From positions 5,332,001 through 5,396,000 of the forward strand of contig OZ059894.1 of assembly GCA_964057225.1 (NCBI GenBank): 64,000 nucleotides of DNA, written 5' to 3'. Shown piece after piece: positions 10,699 through 24,266 of the stretch (its first letter is position 1; each line of letters begins with the position of its first letter). This DNA is from Auanema rhodensis (lineage: Eukaryota; Nematoda; Chromadorea; Rhabditida; Rhabditidae). Made by a program: the position numbers and the translations under genes. Under the pieces are notes generated by a model. The model had not been told where the DNA came from. It saw only the letters and a list, made by a program, of their open reading frames with translations, and searched no databases.

Positions 10699-12402
10699 AT
10701 GGCAACCATGACTTTAAAATTTACGTGAACTTTAATTTATGCTAATTAAGTGTACACATGATGTGCACTTGGTATGTAACTCGCTTCACGTCAATGATAA
10801 AGAGATGCGGTTTTCAAAATTAGATTCCTCATGTCCATATAAGTCTAAAAACGAATTTTTATTGATATTGATGCATGGTAACCATGACTTCGAAATTTAC
10901 GTGAACTTTAATTTATGCTTATTAAGTGTACATGTGATGTGCACTTGGTATGTAACTCGCTTCACGTCAAAGATAAAGAGATGCGGTTTTCAAAATTAGA
11001 TTCCCCATGTCCATATTAGTCTAAAAACAAATTTTTATTGATATTGGTGCATGGTAACCATGACTTTGAAATTTACGTGAACTTTAATTTATGCTAATTA
11101 AGTGTACACGTGATGTGCACTTGGTATGTAACTCGCTTCACGTGGAAGATGAAGAGATGCTGTTTTCAAAATTAGATTCCTCATGTCCATATTAGTCTAA
11201 AAACAAATTTTTGTTGATATTGGTGGATGGTAACCATGACTTTGAAATTTACGTGAACTTTAATTTATGCTAATTAAGTGTACACGTGATGTGCACTTGG
11301 TATGTAACTAGCTTCACGTGAAAGATGAAGAGATGCGGTTTTCAAAATTAGATTCCCCATGTCCATATTAGTCTAAAAACAAATTTTTGTTGATATTGGT
11401 GGATGGTAACCATGACTTTGAAATTTACGTGAACTTTAATTTATGCTAATTAAGTGTACACGTGATGTGCACTTGGTATGTAACTAGCTTCACGTGAAAG
11501 ATGAAGAGATGCGGTTTTCAAAATTAGATTCCCCATGTCCATATTAGTCTAAAAACAACTTTTGTTGATATTGGTGGATGGTAACCATGACTTTCAAATT
11601 TACGTGAACTTTAATTTATGCTAATTAAGTGTACACATGATGTGCACTTGGTATGTAACTCGCTTCACGTGAAAGATAAAGAGATGCGGTTTTCAAAATA
11701 GATTCCCCATTTCCATATTAGTCTAAAAACAAATTTTTATTGATATTGGTGCATGGCAACCATGACTTTAAAATTTACGTGAACTTTAATTTATGCTAAT
11801 TAAGTGTACACATGATGTGCACTTGGTATGTAACTCGCTTCACGTCAATGATAAAGAGATGCGGTTTTCAAAATTAGATTCCTCATGTCCATATAAGTCT
11901 AAAAACGAATTTTTATTGATATTGATGCATGGTAACCATGACTTCGAAATTTACGTGAACTTTAATTTATGCTTATTAAGTGTACATGTGATGTGCACTT
12001 GGTATGTAACTCGCTTCACGTCAAAGATAAAGAGATGCGGTTTTCGAAATTAGATTCCCCATGTCCATATTAGTCTAAAAACAAATTTTTATTGATATTG
12101 GTGCATGGTAACCATGACTTTGAAATTTACGTGAACTTTAATTTATGCTAATTAAGTGTACACGTGATGTGCACTTGGTATGTAACTCGCTTCACGTGGA
12201 AGATGAAGAGATGCGGTTTTCAAAATTAGATTCCTCATGTCCATATTAGTCTAAAAACAAATTTTTGTTGATATTGGTGGATGGTAACCATGACTTTGAA
12301 ATTTACGTGAACTTTAATTTATGCTAATTAAGTGTACACGTGATGTGCACTTGGTATGTAACTAGCTTCACGTGAAAGATGAAGAGATGCGGTTTTCAAA
12401 AT
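10699..12402 (+). repeat. 1.7-kb segment, copy 2 of the 10,013-bp-spaced duplication
   Basis: Near-identical counterpart of 686-2389. The 11793-13548 stretch also matches 43071-44826 in monomer order (offset 31,278 bp), so the same ten-monomer series seeds three places in the window. Confidence 0.85.
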
Positions 12403-13548
12403 TAGATTCCCCATGTCCATATTAGTCTAAAAACAAATTTTTGTTGATATTGGTGGATGGTAACCATGACTTTCAAATTTACGTGAACTTCAATTTATGC
12501 TAATTAAGTGTACACGTGATGTGCCCTTGGTATGTAACTCGCTTCACGTGAAAGATAAAGAGATGCGGTTTTCAAAATAGATTCCCCATTTCCATATTAG
12601 TCTAAAAACAAATTTTTATTGATATTGGTGCATGGCAACCATGACTTTAAAATTTACGTGAACTTTCATTTATGCTAATTAAGTGTACACATGATGTGCA
12701 CTTGGTATGTAACTCGCTTCACGTGAAAGATAAAGAGATGCGGTTTTCAAAATAGATTCCCCATTTCCATATTAGTCTAAAAACAAATTTTTATTGATAT
12801 TGGTGCATGGCAACCATGACTTTAAAATTTACGTGAACTTTAATTTATGCTAATTAAGTGTACACATGATGTGCACTTGGTATGTAACTCCCTTCACGTC
12901 AATGATAAAGAGATGCGGTTTTCAAAATTAGATTCCCCATATCCATATTAGTCTAAAAACAAATTTGTATTGATATTGGTGCATGGTAACCATGACTTTG
13001 AAATTTACGTGAACTTTAATTTATGCTTATTAAGTGTACATGTGATGTGCACTTGGTATGTAACTCGCTTCACGTGGAAGATGAAGAGATGCGGTTTTCA
13101 AAATTAGATTCCTCATGTCCATATTAGTCTAAAAACAAATTTTTGTTGATATTGGTGCATGGTAACCATGACTTTGAAATTTACGTGAACTTTAATTTAT
13201 GCTAATTAAGTGTACACGTGATGTGCCCTTGGTATGTAACTCGCTTCACGTGAAAGATAAAGAGATGCGGTTTTCAAAATAGATTCCCCATTTCCATATT
13301 AGTCTAAAAACAAATTTTTATTGATATTGGTGCATGGCAACCATGACTTTAAAATTTACGTGAACTTTCATTTATGCTAATTAAGTGTACACATGATGTG
13401 CACTTGGTATGTAACTCGCTTCACGTGAAAGATAAAGAGATGCGGTTTTCAAAATAGATTCCCCATTTCCATATTAGTCCAAAAACAAATTTTTATTGAT
13501 ATTGGTGCATGGCAACCATGACTTTAAAATTTACGTGAACTTTAATTT
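12403..13548 (+). repeat. Mixed monomers leading into the 16-mer arrays
   Basis: u14/u15/u16-like monomers followed by 'cccttcacg'/'ccatatcc' (about 12890-12945), a 'tgcttattaag'/'ggaagatgaag' monomer, a 'gtgccctt' monomer and a 'catttatgc' 175-bp monomer. The order resembles 3540-4500 and 43775-44650. Confidence 0.7.
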
Positions 13549-15129
13549 ATGCTAATTAAGTGTACACATGATGTGCACTTGGTATGTAACTCGCTTCACG
13601 TCAAAGATAAAGGGATGCGGTTTTCAAAATTACATTCCCCATGTCCATAATAGTCTAAACACAAATTTTTATTGATATTGGTGCATGGTAACCATGACTT
13701 TAAATTTTACGTGAACTTTAATTTATGCTAATTAAGTGTACACATGATGTGCACATGGTATGTAACTCGCTTCACGTGAAAGATAAAGAGATGCGGTTTT
13801 CAAAATAGATTCCCCATTTCCATATTAGTCTAAAAACAAATTTTTATTGATATTGGTGCATGGCAACCATGACTTTAAAATTTACGTGAACTTTAATTTA
13901 TGCTAATTAAGTGTACACATGATGTGCACTTGGTATGTAACTCGCTTCACGTCAAAGATAAAGAGATGCGGTTTTCAAAGTTAGATTCCCCATGTCCATA
14001 TTAGTCTAAAAACAAATTTTTATCAATATTGGTGCATGGTAACCATGACTTTGAAATTTACGTGAACTTTAATTTATGCTAATTAAGTGTACACATGATG
14101 TGCGCTTGGTACGTAACTCGCTTCACGTGAAAGATAAAGAGATGCGGTTTTCAAAATTAGATTCCCCATGTCCATATTAGTCTAAAAACAAATTTTTATT
14201 AATATTGGTGCATGGTAACCATGACTTTGAAATTTACGTGAACTTTAATTTATGCTAATTAAGTGTACACATGATGTGCGCTTGGTACGTAACTCGCTTC
14301 ACGTGAAAGATAAAGAGATGCGGTTTTCAAAATTAGATTCCCCATGTCCATATTAGTCTAAAAACAAATTTTTATTAATATTGGTGCATGGTAACCATGA
14401 CTTTGAAATTTACGTGAACTTTAATTTATGCTAATTAAGTGTACACGTGATGTGCACTTGGTATGTAACTCGCTTCACGTGGAAGATGAAGAGATGCGGT
14501 TTTCAAAATTAGATTCCTCATGTCCATATTAGTCTAAAAACAAATTTTTGTTGATATTGGTGGATGGTAACCATGACTTTGAAATTTACGTGAACTTTAA
14601 TTTATGCTAATTAAGTGTACACGTGATGTGCACTTGGTATGTAACTAGCTTCACGTGAAAGATGAAGAGATGCGGTTTTCAAAATTAGATTCCCCATGTC
14701 CATATTAGTCTAAAAACAAATTTTTGTTGATATTGGTGGATGGTAACCATGACTTTCAAATTTACGTGAACTTCAATTTATGCTAATTAACTGTACACGT
14801 GATGTGCCCTTGGTATGTAACTCGCTTCACGTGAAAGATAAAGAGATGCGGTTTTCAAAATAGATTCCCCATTTCCATATTAGTCTAAAAACAAATTTTT
14901 ATTGATATTGGTGCATGGCAACCATGACTTTAAAATTTACGTGAACTTTCATTTATGCTAATTAAGTGTACACATGATGTGCACTTGGTATGTAACTCGC
15001 TTCACGTGAAAGATAAAGAGATGCGGTTTTCAAAATAGATTCCCCATTTCCATATTAGTCTAAAAACAAATTTTTATTGATATTGGTGCATGGCAACCAT
15101 GACTTTAAAATTTACGTGAACTTTAATTT
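13549..15129 (+). repeat. Partial 16-mer HOR copy beginning with a hybrid monomer
   Basis: Nine monomers, 1581 bp. The first starts like u7 (or u10) and switches to u8 ('aaagataaaggg', 'acattcccc', 'ctaaacac') around 13602-13611. Then u9-u16 follow in order. One monomer fewer than in u7-u16 means the expected u7+u8 pair has become one chimera. The u15 monomer has 'aactgtacac', shared with the copies near 17.6 and 18.8 kb. Confidence 0.8.
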
Positions 15130-17940
15130 ATGCTAATTAAGTGTACACATGATGTGCACTTGGTATGTAACTCGCTTCACGTCAATGATAAAGAGATGCG
15201 GTTTTCAAAATTAGATTCCTCATGTCCATATAAGTCTAAAAACGAATTTTTATTGATATTGATGCATGGTAACCATGACTTCGAAATTTACGTGAACTTT
15301 AATTTATGCTTATTAAGTGTACACATGATGTGCGCTTGGTACGTAACTCGCTTCACGTGAAAGATAAAGAGATGCGGTTTTCAAAATTAGATTCCCCATG
15401 TCCATATTAGTCTAAAAACAAATTTTTATTAATATTGGTGCATGGTAACCATGACTTTGAAATTTACGTGAACTTTAATTTATGCTAATTAAGTGTACAC
15501 ATGATGTGCGCTTGGTACGTAACTCGCTTCACATGAAAGATAAAGAGATGCGGTTTTCAAAATTAGATTCCCCATGTCCATATTAGTCTAAAAACAAATT
15601 TGTATTGATATTGGTGGATGGTAACCATGACTTTGAAATTTACGTGAACTTCAATTTATGCTAATTAAGTGTACACGTGATGCGCCCTTGGTATGTAACT
15701 CGCTTCACGTGAAAGATAAAGAGATGCGGTTTTCAAAATTAGATTCCCCATGTCCATATTAGTCTAAAAACAAATTTTTGTTGATATTGGTAGATGGTAA
15801 CCATGACTTTCAAATTTACGTGAACTTTCATTTATGCTAATTAAGTGTACACATGATGTGCACTTGGTATGTAACTCGCTTCACGTGAAAGATAAAGAGA
15901 TGCGGTTTTCAAAATAGATTCCCCATTTCCATATTAGTCTAAAAACAAATTTTTATTGATATTGGTGCATGGCAACCATGACTTTAAAATTTACGTGAAC
16001 TTTCATTTATGCTAATTAAGTGTACACATGATGTGCACTTGGTATGTAACTCGCTTCACGTGAAAGATAAAGAGATGCGGTTTTCAAAATAGATTCCCCA
16101 TTTCCATATTAGTCTAAAAACAAATTTTTATTGATATTGGTGCATGGCAACCATGACTTTAAAATTTACGTGAACTTTAATTTATGCTAATTAAGTGTAC
16201 ACATGATGTGCACTTGGTATGTAACTCGCTTCACGTCAATGATAAAGAGATGCGGTTTTCAAAATTAGATTCCTCATGTCCATATAAGTCTAGAAACGAA
16301 TTTTTATTAATATTGGTGCATGGTAACCATGACTTTGAAATTTACGTGAACTTTAATTTATGCTAATTAAGTGTACACGTGATGTGCACTTGGTATGTAA
16401 CTCGCTTCACGTGGAAGATAAAGGGATGCGGTTTTCAAAATTACATTCCCCATGTCCATAATAGTCTAAACACAAATTTTTATTGATATTGGTGCATGGT
16501 AACCATGACTTTAAATTTTACGTGAACTTTAATTTATGCTAATTAAGTGTACACATGATGTGCACATGGTATGTAACTCGCTTCACGTGAAAGATAAAGA
16601 GATGCGGTTTTCAAAATAGATTCCCCATTTCCATATTAGTCTAAAAACAAATTTTTATTGATATTGGTGCATGGCAACCATGACTTTAAAATTTACGTGA
16701 ACTTTAATTTATGCTAATTAAGTGTACACATGATGTGCACTTGGTATGTAACTCGCTTCACGTCAAAGATAAAGAGATGCGGTTTTCAAAGTTAGATTCC
16801 CCATGTCCATATTAGTCTAAAAACAAATTTTTATCAATATTGGTGCATGGTAACCATGACTTTGAAATTTACGTGAACTTTAATTTATGCTAATTAAGTG
16901 TACACATGATGTGCGCTTGGTACGTAACTCGCTTCACGTGAAAGATAAAGAGATGCGGTTTTCAAAATTAGATTTCCCATGTCCATATTAGTCTAAAAAC
17001 AAATTTTTATTAATATTGGTGCATGGTAACCATGACTTTGAAATTTACGTGAACTTTAATTTATGCTAATTAAGTGTACACATGATGTGCGCTTGGTACG
17101 TAACTCGCTTCACGTGAAAGATAAAGAGATGCGGTTTTCAAAATTAGATTCCCCATGTCCATATTAGTCTAAAAACAAATTTTTATTAATATTGGTGCAT
17201 GGTAACCATGACTTTGAAATTTACGTGAACTTTAATTTATGCTAATTAAGTGTACACGTGATGTGCACTTGGTATGTAACTCGCTTCACGTGGAAGATGA
17301 AGAGATGCGGTTTTCAAAATTAGATTCCTCATGTCCATATTAGTCTAAAAACAAATTTTTGTTGATATTGGTGGATGGTAACCATGACTTTGAAATTTAC
17401 GTGAACTTTAATTTATGCTAATTAAGTGTACACGTGATGTGCACTTGGTATGTAACTAGCTTCACGTGAAAGATGAAGAGATGCGGTTTTCAAAATTAGA
17501 TTCCCCATGTCCATATTAGTCTAAAAACAAATTTTTGTTGATATTGGTGGATGGTAACCATGACTTTCAAATTTACGTGAACTTCAATTTATGCTAATTA
17601 ACTGTACACGTGATGTGCCCTTGGTATGTAACTCGCTTCACGTGAAAGATAAAGAGATGCGGTTTTCAAAATAGATTCCCCATTTCCATATTAGTCTAAA
17701 AACAAATTTTTATTGATATTGGTGCATGGCAACCATGACTTTAAAATTTACGTGAACTTTCATTTATGCTAATTAAGTGTACACATGATGTGCACTTGGT
17801 ATGTAACTCGCTTCACGTGAAAGATAAAGAGATGCGGTTTTCAAAATAGATTCCCCATTTCCATATTAGTCTAAAAACAAATTTTTATTGATATTGGTGC
17901 ATGGCAACCATGACTTTAAAATTTACGTGAACTTTAATTT
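15130..17940 (+). repeat. Complete 16-monomer HOR, 2811 bp (reference copy)
   Basis: Sixteen monomers start at 15130, 15306, 15482, 15658, 15834, 16009, 16184, 16360, 16536, 16711, 16887, 17063, 17239, 17415, 17591 and 17766 (u1-u16). u5, u6, u9, u15 and u16 are 175 bp and the rest 176 bp, which gives exactly 2811. Markers: u1 'ccatataag' with 'ttgatgcatgg'; u2 'tgcttattaag' with 'gcgcttggtacg'; u3 'cacatgaaag'; u4 'gatgcgccc'; u7 'gtctagaaacg'; u8 'aaaggg' and 'ctaaacac'; u9 'gtgcacatgg'; u10 'caaagttag' and 'tatcaatattgg'; u11 'gatttcccatg'; u14 'taactagcttc'; u15 'aactgtacac'. Confidence 0.9.
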
Positions 17941-19170
17941 ATGCTAATTAAGTGTACACATGATGTGCACTTGGTATGTAACTCGCTTCACGTCAATGAT
18001 AAAGAGATGCGGTTTTCAAAATTAGATTCCTCATGTCCATATAAGTCTAAAAACGAATTTTTATTGATATTGATGCATGGTAACCATGACTTCGAAATTT
18101 ACGTGAACTTTAATTTATGCTTATTAAGTGTACACATGATGTGCGCTTGGTACGTAACTCGCTTCACGTGAAAGATAAAGAGATGCGGTTTTCAAAATTA
18201 GATTCCCCATGTCCATATTAGTCTAAAAACAAATTTTTATTAATATTGGTGCATGGTAACCATGACTTTGAAATTTACGTGAACTTTAATTTATGCTAAT
18301 TAAGTGTACACATGATGTGCGCTTGGTACGTAACTCGCTTCACATGAAAGATAAAGAGATGCGGTTTTCAAAATTAGATTCCCCATGTCCATATTAGTCT
18401 AAAAACAAATTTGTATTGATATTGGTGGATGGTAACCATGACTTTGAAATTTACGTGAACTTCAATTTATGCTAATTAAGTGTACACGTGATGCGCCCTT
18501 GGTATGTAACTCGCTTCACGTGAAAGATAAAGAGATGCGGTTTTCAAAATTAGATTCCCCATGTCCATATTAGTCTAAAAACAAATTTTTGTTGATATTG
18601 GTAGATGGTAACCATGACTTTCAAATTTACGTGAACTTTAATTTATGCTAATTAAGTGTACACGTGATGTGCACTTGGTATGTAACTAGCTTCACGTGAA
18701 AGATGAAGAGATGCGGTTTTCAAAATTAGATTCCCCATGTCCATATTAGTCTAAAAACAAATTTTTGTTGATATTGGTGGATGGTAACCATGACTTTCAA
18801 ATTTACGTGAACTTCAATTTATGCTAATTAACTGTACACGTGATGTGCCCTTGGTATGTAACTCGCTTCACGTGAAAGATAAAGAGATGCGGTTTTCAAA
18901 ATAGATTCCCCATTTCCATATTAGTCTAAAAACAAATTTTTATTGATATTGGTGCATGGCAACCATGACTTTAAAATTTACGTGAACTTTCATTTATGCT
19001 AATTAAGTGTACACATGATGTGCACTTGGTATGTAACTCGCTTCACGTGAAAGATAAAGAGATGCGGTTTTCAAAATAGATTCCCCATTTCCATATTAGT
19101 CTAAAAACAAATTTTTATTGATATTGGTGCATGGCAACCATGACTTTAAAATTTACGTGAACTTTAATTT
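17941..19170 (+). repeat. Seven-monomer HOR derivative, 1230 bp (u1-u4 then u14-u16)
   Basis: u1-u4 at 17941, 18117, 18293 and 18469 are followed directly by u14 (18645), u15 (18821) and u16 (18996), so u5-u13 are absent. Equivalently, the seven-monomer block 17415-18644 is tandemly repeated at 18645-19874 before u5 resumes at 19875. The join lies in the identical 'tttacgtgaactt' stretch before 18645, where u4 would otherwise run into 'tttcatttatgc' of u5. Confidence 0.85.
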
Positions 19171-21981
19171 ATGCTAATTAAGTGTACACATGATGTGCAC
19201 TTGGTATGTAACTCGCTTCACGTCAATGATAAAGAGATGCGGTTTTCAAAATTAGATTCCTCATGTCCATATAAGTCTAAAAACGAATTTTTATTGATAT
19301 TGATGCATGGTAACCATGACTTCGAAATTTACGTGAACTTTAATTTATGCTTATTAAGTGTACACATGATGTGCGCTTGGTACGTAACTCGCTTCACGTG
19401 AAAGATAAAGAGATGCGGTTTTCAAAATTAGATTCCCCATGTCCATATTAGTCTAAAAACAAATTTTTATTAATATTGGTGCATGGTAACCATGACTTTG
19501 AAATTTACGTGAACTTTAATTTATGCTAATTAAGTGTACACATGATGTGCGCTTGGTACGTAACTCGCTTCACATGAAAGATAAAGAGATGCGGTTTTCA
19601 AAATTAGATTCCCCATGTCCATATTAGTCTAAAAACAAATTTGTATTGATATTGGTGGATGGTAACCATGACTTTGAAATTTACGTGAACTTCAATTTAT
19701 GCTAATTAAGTGTACACGTGATGCGCCCTTGGTATGTAACTCGCTTCACGTGAAAGATAAAGAGATGCGGTTTTCAAAATTAGATTCCCCATGTCCATAT
19801 TAGTCTAAAAACAAATTTTTGTTGATATTGGTAGATGGTAACCATGACTTTCAAATTTACGTGAACTTTCATTTATGCTAATTAAGTGTACACATGATGT
19901 GCACTTGGTATGTAACTCGCTTCACGTGAAAGATAAAGAGATGCGGTTTTCAAAATAGATTCCCCATTTCCATATTAGTCTAAAAACAAATTTTTATTGA
20001 TATTGGTGCATGGCAACCATGACTTTAAAATTTACGTGAACTTTCATTTATGCTAATTAAGTGTACACATGATGTGCACTTGGTATGTAACTCGCTTCAC
20101 GTGAAAGATAAAGAGATGCGGTTTTCAAAATAGATTCCCCATTTCCATATTAGTCTAAAAACAAATTTTTATTGATATTGGTGCATGGCAACCATGACTT
20201 TAAAATTTACGTGAACTTTAATTTATGCTAATTAAGTGTACACATGATGTGCACTTGGTATGTAACTCGCTTCACGTCAATGATAAAGAGATGCGGTTTT
20301 CAAAATTAGATTCCTCATGTCCATATAAGTCTAGAAACGAATTTTTATTAATATTGGTGCATGGTAACCATGACTTTGAAATTTACGTGAACTTTAATTT
20401 ATGCTAATTAAGTGTACACGTGATGTGCACTTGGTATGTAACTCGCTTCACGTGGAAGATAAAGGGATGCGGTTTTCAAAATTACATTCCCCATGTCCAT
20501 AATAGTCTAAACACAAATTTTTATTGATATTGGTGCATGGTAACCATGACTTTAAATTTTACGTGAACTTTAATTTATGCTAATTAAGTGTACACATGAT
20601 GTGCACATGGTATGTAACTCGCTTCACGTGAAAGATAAAGAGATGCGGTTTTCAAAATAGATTCCCCATTTCCATATTAGTCTAAAAACAAATTTTTATT
20701 GATATTGGTGCATGGCAACCATGACTTTAAAATTTACGTGAACTTTAATTTATGCTAATTAAGTGTACACATGATGTGCACTTGGTATGTAACTCGCTTC
20801 ACGTCAAAGATAAAGAGATGCGGTTTTCAAAGTTAGATTCCCCATGTCCATATTAGTCTAAAAACAAATTTTTATCAATATTGGTGCATGGTAACCATGA
20901 CTTTGAAATTTACGTGAACTTTAATTTATGCTAATTAAGTGTACACATGATGTGCGCTTGGTACGTAACTCGCTTCACGTGAAAGATAAAGAGATGCGGT
21001 TTTCAAAATTAGATTTCCCATGTCCATATTAGTCTAAAAACAAATTTTTATTAATATTGGTGCATGGTAACCATGACTTTGAAATTTACGTGAACTTTAA
21101 TTTATGCTAATTAAGTGTACACATGATGTGCGCTTGGTACGTAACTCGCTTCACGTGAAAGATAAAGAGATGAGGTTTTCAAAATTAGATTCCCCATGTC
21201 CATATTAGTCTAAAAACAAATTTTTATTAATATTGGTGCATGGTAACCATGACTTTGAAATTTACGTGAACTTTAATTTATGCTAATTAAGTGTACACGT
21301 GATGTGCACTTGGTATGTAACTCGCTTCACGTGGAAGATGAAGAGATGCGGTTTTCAAAATTAGATTCCTCATGTCCATATTAGTCTAAAAACAAATTTT
21401 TGTTGATATTGGTGGATGGTAACCATGACTTTGAAATTTACGTGAACTTTAATTTATGCTAATTAAGTGTACACGTGATGTGCACTTGGTATGTAACTAG
21501 CTTCACGTGAAAGATGAAGAGATGCGGTTTTCAAAATTAGATTCCCCATGTCCATATTAGTCTAAAAACAAATTTTTGTTGATATTGGTGGATGGTAACC
21601 ATGACTTTCAAATTTACGTGAACTTCAATTTATGCTAATTAAGTGTACACGTGATGTGCCCTTGGTATGTAACTCGCTTCACGTGAAAGATAAAGAGATG
21701 CGGTTTTCAAAATAGATTCCCCATTTCCATATTAGTCTAAAAACAAATTTTTATTGATATTGGTGCATGGCAACCATGACTTTAAAATTTACGTGAACTT
21801 TCATTTATGCTAATTAAGTGTACACATGATGTGCACTTGGTATGTAACTCGCTTCACGTGAAAGATAAAGAGATGCGGTTTTCAAAATAGATTCCCCATT
21901 TCCATATTAGTCTAAAAACAAATTTTTATTGATATTGGTGCATGGCAACCATGACTTTAAAATTTACGTGAACTTTAATTT
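19171..21981 (+). repeat. Complete 16-monomer HOR, 2811 bp
   Basis: Same order and length as the copy at 15130, including 'gatgcgccc' in u4, 'gtagatgg' at its end and 'gatttccc' in u11. u12 carries a private 'agatgaggttt' (about 21169) that recurs 2285 bp downstream. u15 has the ordinary 'taagtgtacac' rather than 'aactgtacac'. Confidence 0.88.
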
Positions 21982-24266
21982 ATGCTAATTAAGTGTACAC
22001 ATGATGTGCACTTGGTATGTAACTCGCTTCACGTCAATGATAAAGAGATGCGGTTTTCAAAATTAGATTCCTCATGTCCATATAAGTCTAAAAACGAATT
22101 TTTATTGATATTGATGCATGGTAACCATGACTTCGAAATTTACGTGAACTTTAATTTATGCTTATTAAGTGTACACATGATGTGCGCTTGGTACGTAACT
22201 CGCTTCACGTGAAAGATAAAGAGATGCGGTTTTCAAAATTAGATTCCCCATGTCCATATTAGTCTAAAAACAAATTTTTATTAATATTGGTGCATGGTAA
22301 CCATGACTTTGAAATTTACGTGAACTTTAATTTATGCTAATTAAGTGTACACATGATGTGCGCTTGGTACGTAACTCGCTTCACATGAAAGATAAAGAGA
22401 TGCGGTTTTCAAAATTAGATTCCCCATGTCCATATTAGTCTAAAAACAAATTTGTATTGATATTGGTGGATGGTAACCATGACTTTGAAATTTACGTGAA
22501 CTTCAATTTATGCTAATTAAGTGTACACGTGATGCGCCCTTGGTATGTAACTCGCTTCACGTCAATGATAAAGAGATGCGGTTTTCAAAATTAGATTCCT
22601 CATGTCCATATAAGTCTAGAAACGAATTTTTATTAATATTGGTGCATGGTAACCATGACTTTGAAATTTACGTGAACTTTAATTTATGCTAATTAAGTGT
22701 ACACGTGATGTGCACTTGGTATGTAACTCGCTTCACGTGGAAGATAAAGGGATGCGGTTTTCAAAATTACATTCCCCATGTCCATAATAGTCTAAACACA
22801 AATTTTTATTGATATTGGTGCATGGTAACCATGACTTTAAATTTTACGTGAACTTTAATTTATGCTAATTAAGTGTACACATGATGTGCACATGGTATGT
22901 AACTCGCTTCACGTGAAAGATAAAGAGATGCGGTTTTCAAAATAGATTCCCCATTTCCATATTAGTCTAAAAACAAATTTTTATTGATATTGGTGCATGG
23001 CAACCATGACTTTAAAATTTACGTGAACTTTAATTTATGCTAATTAAGTGTACACATGATGTGCACTTGGTATGTAACTCGCTTCACGTCAAAGATAAAG
23101 AGATGCGGTTTTCAAAGTTAGATTCCCCATGTCCATATTAGTCTAAAAACAAATTTTTATCAATATTGGTGCATGGTAACCATGACTTTGAAATTTACGT
23201 GAACTTTAATTTATGCTAATTAAGTGTACACATGATGTGCGCTTGGTACGTAACTCGCTTCACGTGAAAGATAAAGAGATGCGGTTTTCAAAATTAGATT
23301 TCCCATGTCCATATTAGTCTAAAAACAAATTTTTATTAATATTGGTGCATGGTAACCATGACTTTGAAATTTACGTGAACTTTAATTTATGCTAATTAAG
23401 TGTACACATGATGTGCGCTTGGTACGTAACTCGCTTCACGTGAAAGATAAAGAGATGAGGTTTTCAAAATTAGATTCCCCATGTCCATATTAGTCTAAAA
23501 ACAAATTTTTATTAATATTGGTGCATGGTAACCATGACTTTGAAATTTACGTGAACTTTAATTTATGCTAATTAAGTGTACACGTGATGTGCACTTGGTA
23601 TGTAACTCGCTTCACGTGGAAGATGAAGAGATGCGGTTTTCAAAATTAGATTCCTCATGTCCATATTAGTCTAAAAACAAATTTTTGTTGATATTGGTGG
23701 ATGGTAACCATGACTTTGAAATTTACGTGAACTTTAATTTATGCTAATTAAGTGTACACGTGATGTGCACTTGGTATGTAACTAGCTTCACGTGAAAGAT
23801 GAAGAGATGCGGTTTTCAAAATTAGATTCCCCATGTCCATATTAGTCTAAAAACAAATTTTTGTTGATATTGGTGGATGGTAACCATGACTTTCAAATTT
23901 ACGTGAACTTCAATTTATGCTAATTAAGTGTACACGTGATGTGCCCTTGGTATGTAACTCGCTTCACGTGAAAGATAAAGAGATGCGGTTTTCAAAATAG
24001 ATTCCCCATTTCCATATTAGTCTAAAAACAAATTTTTATTGATATTGGTGCATGGCAACCATGACTTTAAAATTTACGTGAACTTTCATTTATGCTAATT
24101 AAGTGTACACATGATGTGCACTTGGTATGTAACTCGCTTCACGTGAAAGATAAAGAGATGCGGTTTTCAAAATAGATTCCCCATTTCCATATTAGTCTAA
24201 AAACAAATTTTTATTGATATTGGTGCATGGCAACCATGACTTTAAAATTTACGTGAACTTTAATTT
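21982..24266 (+). repeat. Thirteen-monomer HOR derivative, 2285 bp, with u4/u7 hybrid
   Basis: u1-u3 are followed by a chimeric monomer at 22510 that begins as u4 ('gatgcgccc') and continues as u7 ('gtcaatgat', 'ataagtctagaaacg'). u8-u16 follow. The copy is 526 bp shorter than 2811, which is one 176-bp plus two 175-bp monomers (u4-u6), as expected from an exchange between u4 and u7. The crossover lies in the shared stretch 22541-22562. The u12 'agatgagg' variant (about 23453) links this copy to the one before it. Confidence 0.88.
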
